DNA of 64,000 nt, from NCBI GenBank assembly GCA_020638065.1, contig JACKJG010000012.1, positions 1 to 64,000 on the forward strand, written 5' to 3'. The notes beneath the pieces are model-generated. The model was not told where the DNA came from and ran no database searches. It worked only from the letters and a program-made list of their open reading frames with translations. A program made the translations under genes and the position numbers. The stretch is from Hyphomicrobiaceae bacterium (lineage in GTDB: Bacteria; Pseudomonadota; Alphaproteobacteria; Rhizobiales; Devosiaceae). Below, in pieces: positions 56,879 to 64,000 of this stretch (position 1 is the first letter of the stretch; each line of letters begins with the position of its first letter).

Positions 56879-58252
56879 ATGGGTATTTATGGGGCACTTT
56901 CCACCGCCGTCTCGGGGCTGCAGGCGCAATCGTTCGCCCTGGAGCATATCTCCGGCAACATCGCGAACTCGCAGACCACCGGCTACAAGCGGTTGGAAAC
57001 GGACTTTGTCGATCTCATCCCTGAAGCGCCGGTCAGCCGCCAAGTGACGGGCGCTGTGCTGGCGCAGTCGCGGCAGACGAACACGGTGAGCGGCGACATC
57101 ACCTCTTCCAGCAAGGAAACCTACATGGCGCTGAATGGCGACGGTTTCTTTGTGGTCGAGGAAAAAGTCGGCCAGAATGATGGGAACGCGGTTTTTGGCG
57201 GCGTCGACTATTATACGCGCCGTGGCGACTTCGATCTCGACAAGGAAGGCTATCTGGTCAACGGGGCCGGCTATTACCTAAAAGGCCTGCCGATCGATTC
57301 CTCGACCGGCAACGTGACCGGTTCGGTGCCGACGACGATCCAGGTCTCCAACGCGTTCCTTGCCGCCTCCGAAACGGATCGTATTGACTATCAGTTGAAC
57401 CTGCCGCAACTGCCCAAAACGGCGACCTATGACCCCGACATCGCCAATTCCGAGCTTCTGACCGTCGCGGACTATAACAACGACCCGACGGTGGGCGGGG
57501 ATGAATTCGTCCAGGCCCAGGACGAGGCCACGTTCCTTGGTCAGTCAATCGCCGGTGGCGCCATCACCGTCTACTCGGAAAACGGTGCTCCGGTGAACCT
57601 GCAGTTGCGCTGGGCGAAAACCGATAGCGTCGACAATGGTGGCGATGACACCTGGAACCTTTTCTATCTCAAAGACGGCAGTGCGAGCGGCACCGGTGAA
57701 ATGTGGACCAACGCCGGCGTCAACTACGTTTTTGATACGGATGGAACGCTTAATCCTTCCATTGCCTCGACGACCCTTTCCGGCGTTGAGGTGAACGGTG
57801 TGCCGCTCAACGACATCACGCTCTCGCATACATCCAATGGCGTGACGCAGTTCGCAGACGCCAATGGTCAGTCGCAAGTCACCACAATGGCTCAGAACGG
57901 CTATCCTGCGGGTGAATTCGATTCTCTTTCCGTCAACAATTCCGGTCGAATCGTAGCGACCTATTCGAACGGTCAGACGGTTGACCTCGCCGCTGTCGTT
58001 ACGGCGAATTTCAATGCGCCCAACCAGCTCAAGCGGCTCGATGGCGGCATTTTCGCTGCCACATCTGAATCGGGAGAAGCGATCCTGAACACCGATGGCG
58101 GCATTATCGGTGCGGCTCTGGAAAGCTCGAATACTGACATTTCGGAGGAATTCACAAAGCTGATCGTAACCCAGCAGGCCTATGCTGCCGGCACGCGCAT
58201 CGTTTCGACTTCGGATCAGATGCTGCAGGAAGCTCTCAATATGGTGCGCTGA
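56879..58252 (+). CDS. flgE: Flagellar hook protein FlgE
   Basis: The 457-aa protein has MGIYGALSTAVSGLQAQSFA then LEHISGNIANSQTTGYKRLE, the rod/hook N-terminal signature (exported by the flagellar type III system). The C-terminus NTDISEEFTKLIVTQQAYAA then GTRIVSTSDQMLQEALNMVR is the matching D0 helix. The variable centre (about 80-390) is of the alphaproteobacterial type. It builds the hook. Expression is likely from the sigma-54-type promoter upstream, with flgK and flgL downstream. Confidence 0.96.
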   Translation: MGIYGALSTAVSGLQAQSFALEHISGNIANSQTTGYKRLETDFVDLIPEAPVSRQVTGAVLAQSRQTNTVSGDITSSSKETYMALNGDGFFVVEEKVGQNDGNAVFGGVDYYTRRGDFDLDKEGYLVNGAGYYLKGLPIDSSTGNVTGSVPTTIQVSNAFLAASETDRIDYQLNLPQLPKTATYDPDIANSELLTVADYNNDPTVGGDEFVQAQDEATFLGQSIAGGAITVYSENGAPVNLQLRWAKTDSVDNGGDDTWNLFYLKDGSASGTGEMWTNAGVNYVFDTDGTLNPSIASTTLSGVEVNGVPLNDITLSHTSNGVTQFADANGQSQVTTMAQNGYPAGEFDSLSVNNSGRIVATYSNGQTVDLAAVVTANFNAPNQLKRLDGGIFAATSESGEAILNTDGGIIGAALESSNTDISEEFTKLIVTQQAYAAGTRIVSTSDQMLQEALNMVR

Positions 58253-58299
58253 CGCGAATAGCGAATGAACGAGATGGTGTTGCATAGGGACATGGAAAA

Positions 58300-60147
58300 A
58301 TGGGGCTGAGCGTCGCTCTGAGCAATGCCTTGTCCGGCATGAACACAACCCAGTCGGGTCTGAGTGTTCTGTCGCGCAACGTGTCCAACGCGGGCACGCC
58401 GGGCTATCACGTTCAATCCCTGAATGTCGTTGATGCCAACGGCACCTTTTCGACCTATGCGCAGGTCGCTGGGATCGATAGAGCCTTTGCCGCCACCTTG
58501 CAACGCCAGTACAATGACAGTGTTTCCAACGCCAGCTACGCGGACGTGAAACAGTCCTTCCTCGAGCGGTTGCAGACCTACCTTGGCATGCCGGGGGAGG
58601 ACGGATCGCTCGACACGGTCTATTCCGATTTCGAAAATGCGATGCGCGACCTGGCGACAAGTCCGGACAGTTACACCGTCCGGTCCCAGGCACTTTCATC
58701 GGCCCAGAACCTCGCCCAGACGCTCAATTCTCTGTCCGGGATCACGCAGGATTTGCGGCAAGAAACCGAGCAGCAGATCAGCGAGCAGGTTACCAGCCTG
58801 AATTCGTATCTGACCAGTCTGCAAAAGATCAACGGCGACCTTTCCAATCAGGGCCTGGATGACGTGTCGAGGGCGTCGCTCTCTGATGAACGAGACCGGC
58901 TGGTCGCCAATGTTGCGGAAATCATCGACGTTCAGGCGACCTATCGCTCCGACGGGACGGTTTCCCTGATGACCAAGTCCGGGCTCGGGCTTGTGGACGT
59001 GACGGCAGCAACCTTCGAATTTCAGTCGGGTGGGAACCTTGGTCCGAATTCGCTGTTCAACCAGGACAGTTCCGAGAGCGGGGTGGGCACACTCACCCTG
59101 CGGGGTGCATCGGGCGGCACCGTCGATCTGGTTCAGCAAGGGCTTCTGAATTCCGGAAGCCTTGGCGCGCTGGTCGAACTGCGTGACGAAATCCTTCCGC
59201 AGTTCCAGTCGCAACTCGATGCGATTGCCGCGGGCCTCGCAACATCGCTGAACAGCGTCGAGACAGGCGGAACCGCGACCAGCGTCGGAGCGGCAGACGG
59301 ATTCGAACTGGACCTCGGGGCAATCGAGGCGGGAAATTCCTTCACGCTCAACTATACGGAAAGCGGTCAGTCCAAGAGCGTCAAGGTTGTCCGCGTTGAT
59401 GATACGTCCAAGCTTCCGCTCGATTTCACTGCCGAGGATGGCACGCGGGTAGTCGGTCTCGATTTTTCCGGCGGCATCGGCGCGGTGGCTACAGACTTGC
59501 AGGCATTGTTGGGCGCGGGGTTGACCATCGACAATCCTTCAGGCGACGTTCTCCGCGTGGTCGATGACGGCGCTGCCAATACGACCGATGTCGGCTCGCT
59601 GGTCGCGAGCACGACCGTGACCGCCGATCAGGATGCGGGTACGGCGCTCAATCTTTTCGTCGATGCCGGTCAGAATGCCTTCACCGGCAGCCTTGATGGG
59701 GAGCCGCAGCAACGCGGATTCGCGTCCAGAATATCGGTTTCCGAAAGCCTTTTGAGCGACAACCGGTTGCTGGTTCAGTATCAGTCGGGTGGTTCTTTGG
59801 GCGATGCCAGCCGCGCGGAACATCTTCTGTCGCAGCTCGAGGATGTTCAGTTTTCCAGCGAGAAGCAATTGCTGCCCGAGAGCGGCGATTTCGCGATTTC
59901 CGGTAGCGTGCAGGACCTGATTATCCAGAGCCTGAACTTCCAGGGTGGGCAGGTTGAGCGGGCGCAGAGCACCGCCAGCACGACGCAACTGTCACTCGAT
60001 GCCGTGCAGCAGCGCATGGACAGCGAGTATGGGGTCAATGTCGATGAAGAAATGGCACGATTGATTGATCTGCAAAACGCCTATGCCGCCAATGCAAGGG
60101 TGGTTTCGATCGTCAACGAATTGCTGCAAACGCTGATGCAGATCTAG
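58300..60147 (+). CDS. flgK: Flagellar hook-associated protein 1 (FlgK)
   Basis: The 615-aa protein (somewhat longer than the about 550 aa of enterobacteria) has MGLSVALSNALSGMNTTQSG then LSVLSRNVSNAGTPGYHVQS (D0 signature) and the C-terminal SEYGVNVDEEMARLIDLQNA followed by YAANARVVSIVNELLQTLMQ. It forms the junction between hook and filament. It begins 47 bp after flgE with no terminator between them. Confidence 0.96.
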   Translation: MGLSVALSNALSGMNTTQSGLSVLSRNVSNAGTPGYHVQSLNVVDANGTFSTYAQVAGIDRAFAATLQRQYNDSVSNASYADVKQSFLERLQTYLGMPGEDGSLDTVYSDFENAMRDLATSPDSYTVRSQALSSAQNLAQTLNSLSGITQDLRQETEQQISEQVTSLNSYLTSLQKINGDLSNQGLDDVSRASLSDERDRLVANVAEIIDVQATYRSDGTVSLMTKSGLGLVDVTAATFEFQSGGNLGPNSLFNQDSSESGVGTLTLRGASGGTVDLVQQGLLNSGSLGALVELRDEILPQFQSQLDAIAAGLATSLNSVETGGTATSVGAADGFELDLGAIEAGNSFTLNYTESGQSKSVKVVRVDDTSKLPLDFTAEDGTRVVGLDFSGGIGAVATDLQALLGAGLTIDNPSGDVLRVVDDGAANTTDVGSLVASTTVTADQDAGTALNLFVDAGQNAFTGSLDGEPQQRGFASRISVSESLLSDNRLLVQYQSGGSLGDASRAEHLLSQLEDVQFSSEKQLLPESGDFAISGSVQDLIIQSLNFQGGQVERAQSTASTTQLSLDAVQQRMDSEYGVNVDEEMARLIDLQNAYAANARVVSIVNELLQTLMQI

Positions 60148-60157
60148 GTTTGGTGCG

Positions 60158-61657
60158 ATGATTGTAAACAAGAACTATTATCCCACCAGCCTCGGGTTCA
60201 GCGCCGTGTCGCAGATGCGCGATCGTTTCGACACGCTGCAGGTGCAATTGGCCACGGGCAAGAACGCGTCGCAACTCAGTGAGCTGGGCAATAATCGTTC
60301 CTATGACCTCAACCTTCGGGCGGTCAAAAGCCGGATCGACGGCTATTCGAATTCGATCCAGATGGTGAACCTCAGGCTCGATTTTCTCGACAATGCCATG
60401 TCGCAGCTTGACCAGCTCGAGGCCGATACACGTTCTTCGGCGGCGCCTGGCGGTTATGGGTCTGACAACATCAATCTGACTTCCGGTCCCGCATTGGCAG
60501 AATCCCGGATGCAGGAACTGGTTTCAGTCCTCAATCTCGATGTCGATGGCCGTTACCTGTTCGGAGGCAGCAAAACCGATGCGCCGCCCGTGGCGAGCGT
60601 TTCGGCCATTCTGGATGGGGAAGGAGGCCGGGACGGGTTCCGGACAATTGCGGCGGAACGTTTGCAGGCAGACCAGGGCGCTGACGGGCGCGGCCGGCTG
60701 ACCGTTAGCCGGGTTACGGACACGGTGACCCTCGATGAAGACGGTTCTCACCCGTTCGGGTTCAAGCTTTCCACGCTGTCGAGCGACAGCGCGGATGTCT
60801 CGCTGACCGCGCCGTCCGGCGATCCGGCGTCCTTGTCGGTGCAATTCACCGGAACGGCCTCGGCGGGTGACAAAATCCGGGTTGGCCTGACATTGCCGGA
60901 CGGCAAGGAGCAGGTGATCGAATTGACGGCCGTTGACGGCGCGCCGTCGTCGCCGTTCGAGTTTCGCGTCGGGGCGTCGGCTGAACTGACGGCAGACAAT
61001 TTCGAAGTTGCTCTTGGGTCGGCGCTTGACCATGTCGGGTCGCGCGAATTGGCGTCTGCCTCGAATTTCGCGGCGGCCGAAAATTTCTTCAACGGTGTTG
61101 GCGAAACGGTCCAGCGCGTTGATGGGCCGCCATATGACAGTGCGACCGGTTTTGTGGCCGCGACGGCCGCCGATACGGTGTTCTGGTACACGGGCGAGGA
61201 TTCAAGCGATCCGCGGCGCACGGTTTCGGCGCGTGTGGACGAGGCCGTTCGGGCTAATTACGGTGTTCAGGCCAACGAATCCGGTATCGCAGAGATGATG
61301 CGTAATCTGGCCGTGATGGCCTCGAGCACGTTTTCGGCATCCGACGAAACGAGCGGCGACCGTTTCGACTACATTGCGACGCAGCAGCAGGCGCGGCTGG
61401 CTGAAAGCAACAATGGTGAGCCGGGCAGCATCGAAATGATCACGCTCGATCTGGGGCTTGCCCGGGCCAGCACCTCTGCCGCCCAAGAACGGCATACCGC
61501 TCACGGCAGCCAGGTCGACGAATTGCTGGCAGGTATCGAAGAAGCGCCGATCGAACAGGTCGCTGCCGAATTGCTCAGCTTGCAGACCCGGCTCCAGGCC
61601 AGCTACGAGACGATTTCGCAGATCAGCCAACTGACATTGGTCAATTTTCTCAGATAG
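60158..61657 (+). CDS. flgL: Flagellar hook-associated protein 3 (FlgL)
   Basis: The 499-aa protein is the flagellin-like hook-filament junction protein: YYPTSLGFSAVSQMRDRFDT then LQVQLATGKNASQLSELGNN at the N-terminus, and EQVAAELLSLQTRLQASYET followed by ISQISQLTLVNFLR at the C-terminus. It is longer than the E. coli protein (317 aa) because of an extended middle domain (about 130-300). It begins 10 bp after flgK. A strong terminator follows. Confidence 0.94.
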   Translation: MIVNKNYYPTSLGFSAVSQMRDRFDTLQVQLATGKNASQLSELGNNRSYDLNLRAVKSRIDGYSNSIQMVNLRLDFLDNAMSQLDQLEADTRSSAAPGGYGSDNINLTSGPALAESRMQELVSVLNLDVDGRYLFGGSKTDAPPVASVSAILDGEGGRDGFRTIAAERLQADQGADGRGRLTVSRVTDTVTLDEDGSHPFGFKLSTLSSDSADVSLTAPSGDPASLSVQFTGTASAGDKIRVGLTLPDGKEQVIELTAVDGAPSSPFEFRVGASAELTADNFEVALGSALDHVGSRELASASNFAAAENFFNGVGETVQRVDGPPYDSATGFVAATAADTVFWYTGEDSSDPRRTVSARVDEAVRANYGVQANESGIAEMMRNLAVMASSTFSASDETSGDRFDYIATQQQARLAESNNGEPGSIEMITLDLGLARASTSAAQERHTAHGSQVDELLAGIEEAPIEQVAAELLSLQTRLQASYETISQISQLTLVNFLR

Positions 61658-61685
61658 TTGAGCGTTGATGTTGGCAGAATGAATC

Positions 61686-61716
61686 AAGGCGCCCGATGGG
61701 CGCCTTTGCTTTTTGG
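61686..61716 (+). terminator. Terminator of the flgEKL operon
   Basis: AAGGCGCCC-GAT-GGGCGCCTT followed by TGCTTTTT, 29 bp after the flgL stop. Confidence 0.88.
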
Positions 61717-61739
61717 TTCCGAATGTCCGGCAAACGGGA

Positions 61740-62120
61740 TCAGGCGCCGGCAGGACGGGCGCGTAAACCTGCGGCCAGTTCCTGATTGATGTTGATCAGT
61801 GACGCCAGCTTTTCGACGCGATGATTGGCTTCCATCAGCTCGCGCGTTTCATTGAAAATGAAAATGCCAAGGTTGGCGACATTCTGACGGATCTGCTGGG
61901 GAAGTGGGCTGTCTTCCTTGGTGACCGAGGTCACGAGAACCTGCCAGATCTTGCGGTTGTAAAGCAGCGCTTCGTTCAGTTCTGCGCGCCCGGCCGGCCA
62001 GTTTTCCTTGATGTCATGCAATCGATGGGCGGCTTTGCTCAGCAGATCGGCTTCAAGATCCCGCGGGTTCACCGTCTGTCTGGCGACCTGCTGGTACGCC
62101 AGTGCTCCCTGATTGTGCAT
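61740..62120 (-). CDS. flaF: Flagellar biosynthesis regulator FlaF
   Basis: The 126-aa helical protein (MHNQGALAYQQVARQTVNPR, then LEADLLSKAAHRLHDIKENW) fits FlaF, which in Caulobacter couples flagellin synthesis to secretion and acts opposite to FlbT. It overlaps the end of flbT by 68 bp, so the two are translated from one message. ATG 62120 is preferred; a TTG two codons earlier has the better-spaced GAGGAG and cannot be excluded. Confidence 0.9.
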   Translation of the reverse strand: MHNQGALAYQQVARQTVNPRDLEADLLSKAAHRLHDIKENWPAGRAELNEALLYNRKIWQVLVTSVTKEDSPLPQQIRQNVANLGIFIFNETRELMEANHRVEKLASLININQELAAGLRARPAGA

Positions 62121-62496
62121 GGCCAAGTATCTCCTCTTCGTACGCGATCAGCTTTTGCGCAGATTTCAGGGCTTTGTAAAAGTTCTTCGTTAAGATCCAG
62201 TTATTTATCTCGTCCACAATCTCGCGGCTGGATGGCACCGCCTTGGCGAAATCTCCGAGAAACTCCTCGAACATCGCGGTGTCGGGATTGGTTTCGGTCG
62301 AGGTGTAAATCAACTGGATCGCGAGATAGACGCGCTTGGCCGGCGTGTCGGCGGTTGCTGGAGTGAGGATATCCTTCTCGCGCAGTACGGGTGCGTCACC
62401 ATCTATGAAGAGCCGTGTCCGCTGGTCGGAATTGGTAATCAACGAATTGCCGACGATCAGACGCTCATGCGGTTTGAGTTCTACCTTGAGGCTCAT
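62053..62496 (-). CDS. flbT: Flagellar biosynthesis repressor FlbT
   Basis: The 147-aa protein has MSLKVELKPHERLIVGNSLI then TNSDQRTRLFIDGDAPVLRE, the FlbT signature, plus REIVDEINNWILTKNFYKAL. FlbT binds the flagellin mRNA leader and promotes its decay until the hook is finished. ATG 62496 has AAGGAGCG upstream; the longer frame lacks such a site. It lies downstream of the flagellin gene on the same strand, after the flagellin terminator. Confidence 0.93.
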   Translation of the reverse strand: MSLKVELKPHERLIVGNSLITNSDQRTRLFIDGDAPVLREKDILTPATADTPAKRVYLAIQLIYTSTETNPDTAMFEEFLGDFAKAVPSSREIVDEINNWILTKNFYKALKSAQKLIAYEEEILGHAQSGSTGVPAGRQTDGEPAGS

Positions 62497-62618
62497 GTCT
62501 TCGCTCCTTCTGGTTGCGTGGGCATTCTTGCCCCGAAGAATCAGTTGCCGCCTGCATTTTGCCAGCTTGCATGTGGCCTGCAAGGGCGGGCTGAGGTGAG
62601 GGTTAGGAAAGAAAAAAG

Positions 62619-62642
62619 AAAGGCGGGCCGAAGCCCGCCTTT
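62619..62642 (-). terminator. Flagellin gene terminator
   Basis: AAAGGCGGGC-CGAA-GCCCGCCTTT, with an A-rich stretch on its left (T-rich when read leftward), 23 bp after the flagellin stop. Confidence 0.9.
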
Positions 62643-62664
62643 CAATTCATCTGAGTCCGTTCGA

Positions 62665-64000
62665 TTAGAACAGACGCAGCACGTTCTGATCTGCCTGGGA
62701 CGCCAGCGACAGAGCCGTCGAGCTGAGCTGCTGACGGGTCTGCAGGGCCAGAAGGTTGGCCGCTTCTTCATTGCTGTCAGCCAGGGTCAGATTGGCAGCG
62801 CCGGTTTCCAGCGTGTTGATCAGATCCTTGGTGAAGTTCTGACGAATTTCAACGACGGAGAGGTTCGAACCGAAGGTCGAAGCCTGCGTGCGCAGTGTGT
62901 CGATACCGGCACTCAGATCGTCGAGGACCGTATTGATCGCGCTGTCGCTGTCGAAACCGCCCGATGAAACGCTCGAAAGGCCGAGGCCGGCGGAGTCGTA
63001 GGTGACGCCGGTGATATCCAGCGAGGACGAACCGTCTTCGTTGAACAGAACCGAGAGGTCATCTCCAGCAAGCAGGTTCACCCCGTTGAAGCTGGCATCA
63101 CCCGCCAGATCGTCGATCTGGGTGAGCAGTTCATTGTACTGGGTGACATACTCGTCACGCTTCGGGTTGGCCGACGTCGTGGTCGATGCCGCCGAACCGG
63201 TGTCGGAACCATCGGCAATACCCGTCGAACCTGCCGTCACGCTCGCCGAATAGCTGGCGATTGCGACCGACGAGGAGGTGCCCGTTGTGGTCGAGGTGAT
63301 GTCAACACCACCAGAGGTTGCGTTGACCGAAGCCACCGTCGCGCCGGCCTGATCGTTGATCAGGGACACGATGTTGGCCGCCGTCAGTGCTGACGAGTCG
63401 AGCGAGGTCGAGTTGGCTGCGTTGTAGGTCGTCACGGCTGCATCATCGATGGTGATGGTGCTGGCCGTGCCACCGTCGATCGTCAGGCTGAAGCTGATCG
63501 CGTCAGCGGCAACCGCAGCGGAACCCGTGTCGGAACCATCAGCGAGGCCGATATCACCGCCGCCGGAATTGTCGGTGAAGCTGGCGATTGCGACCGACGA
63601 GGAGGTGCCGGTGGTGGTGGAGGTGAAGTCGATGCCGCCCGAGGTGCCATTGACCGATGCGACCGAGCCCGAGTTCGTGGCCTGATCGTTGATCAGAAGC
63701 ACGAGGTCGGCAGCCGACAGGGATGCCGAGTTGAGCGAGGTCGAGTTGGCCGCATTGTAGGTCGTCACGGCTGCATCATCGATGGTGATCGTGTCGGAAG
63801 TGCCACCATCAACGGTCAGGCTGAAGCTGATAGAGTCAGCAGCAACCGCGGCCGAACCGGTGTCGTTGCCGTCAGCAAGACCCGAGCCAGTCGCGCCATT
63901 GGCAGCCGCAAAGCTGGCAATATCGACCGACGAGGAGGTGCCGGTGGTGTTCGACGTGATGTCGATGCCGCCCGAACCGTTGACCGACGCATAGGTGACG
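62665..64000 (-). CDS. fliC: Flagellin with large tandem repeats (5' end outside window)
   Basis: Reading leftward, the frame is open from the window edge to the stop at 62665, so the N-terminus is missing. The C-terminal about 170 residues are flagellin: SNLSVVEIRQNFTKDLINTL, then ETGAANLTLADSNEEAANLL and ALQTRQQLSSTALSLASQAD, ending NVLRLF. The visible centre is built of Ser/Thr/Gly/Asp-rich repeats with the unit VTTYNAANSTSLNSASLSAA... and ...TIDGGTASTITIDDAA, about 111 residues each. It is the main filament subunit or one of several; regulation by FlbT/FlaF from the next genes is expected. Confidence 0.93.
   Translation of the reverse strand, partial: VTYASVNGSGGIDITSNTTGTSSSVDIASFAAANGATGSGLADGNDTGSAAVAADSISFSLTVDGGTSDTITIDDAAVTTYNAANSTSLNSASLSAADLVLLINDQATNSGSVASVNGTSGGIDFTSTTTGTSSSVAIASFTDNSGGGDIGLADGSDTGSAAVAADAISFSLTIDGGTASTITIDDAAVTTYNAANSTSLDSSALTAANIVSLINDQAGATVASVNATSGGVDITSTTTGTSSSVAIASYSASVTAGSTGIADGSDTGSAASTTTSANPKRDEYVTQYNELLTQIDDLAGDASFNGVNLLAGDDLSVLFNEDGSSSLDITGVTYDSAGLGLSSVSSGGFDSDSAINTVLDDLSAGIDTLRTQASTFGSNLSVVEIRQNFTKDLINTLETGAANLTLADSNEEAANLLALQTRQQLSSTALSLASQADQNVLRLF
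63160..64000 (-). repeat. Intragenic tandem repeats of about 333 bp in the flagellin gene
   Basis: The codons for VTTYNAANSTSL recur at 63768 and 63435 (reading leftward), exactly 333 bp = 111 codons apart. Unit A (partial) runs from the window edge to 63769, unit B is 63768-63436, and unit C is 63435 to about 63160, where it diverges after DTGSAA. Shared blocks include DGSDTGSAA, TTTGTSSSVAIAS, SFSLTIDGGT and TITIDDAAVTTYNAA. More copies may lie beyond the window. Confidence 0.9.

Noticed and set aside
62544..62566. Sigma-54-like GG-N10-GC on the minus strand upstream of flbT
   Set aside because: Only the GG and GC dinucleotides match; the -12 element lacks the TTG, so it is probably chance.
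63160..64000. Regular repeats considered as a CRISPR array
   Set aside because: Period is 333 bp, in frame, coding for flagellin domain repeats, with no short repeat-spacer structure.

Overview
The window is about 61% GC chromosomal DNA of an alphaproteobacterium, most likely order Hyphomicrobiales and possibly family Devosiaceae (Devosia/Pelagibacterium-like). The family-level call is inference. The order-level call rests on a very long coiled-coil protein resembling the polar-growth protein GPR, a full CtrA-type box, alphaproteobacterial FlaF/FlbT flagellin regulators, and the gene order cysG-DUF2849-cysI-cysH. Almost everything reads as core chromosome. The main accessory-looking segment is about 0.95-2.9 kb.

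Layout. 0-0.6 kb: a secreted SH3/repeat protein that runs off the left edge. 1.0-2.3 kb: a lower-GC, translationally coupled three-gene module (histone-like small protein, SDH-family ClpP-fold serine protease, 65-aa acidic protein), followed by a decayed IS1-like transposase. 2.9-5.6 kb: ilvB-ilvN behind a 16-codon leader peptide and attenuator. 5.6-15.3 kb: serine hydrolase, small membrane protein with an XRE regulator, quinone-oxidoreductase-like MDR, PEBP-like protein, pdxJ, DUF4403 protein, old yellow enzyme, a permease, and a hydrolase-OsmC fusion. 15.6-17.4 kb: TetR regulator and ilvC. 17.6-21.9 kb: an RTX-repeat protein and a MarR-EmrA-EmrB efflux operon with a clear operator. 21.9-26.1 kb: ArsR-SRPBCC-SRPBCC, a UPF0303 protein, and an ABC transporter. 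26.3-33.3 kb: DUF2269, a 42-aa membrane peptide, leuA, DUF2127, tRNA-Lys(CTT), a PatB-type lyase, a pcaD-like lactonase, a denD-like dehydrogenase and a TerC-family protein. 33.5-39.5 kb: FemAB-like protein with flippase, GNAT, a GH3 glycosidase, a LysE exporter and an LpxH-like phosphatase. 39.6-44.8 kb: the 1486-aa GPR-like protein and a divergent Hpt protein sharing an intergenic region with a perfect CtrA box. 44.9-51.4 kb: an assimilatory sulfate-reduction block with its own ferredoxin reductase and ferredoxin. 51.5-56.6 kb: LysE, ycjX-ycjF, metA and a P-loop ATPase. 56.8-64 kb: flgE-flgK-flgL behind a sigma-54-type promoter, then flaF, flbT and a partial flagellin gene with long tandem repeats.

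Three metabolic themes recur. Branched-chain amino acid synthesis is split over three loci (ilvBN, ilvC, leuA). The cys block should carry APS to sulfide: siroheme from CysG, APS reduction by CysH, sulfite reduction by CysI, with electrons probably from the FNR-ferredoxin pair; metA feeds the same sulfur into methionine. The GPR/Hpt/CtrA locus and the flagellar genes are both candidates for cell-cycle control. Several regulators sit next to good palindromic operators (XRE, MarR, ArsR, LysE), recorded individually below.
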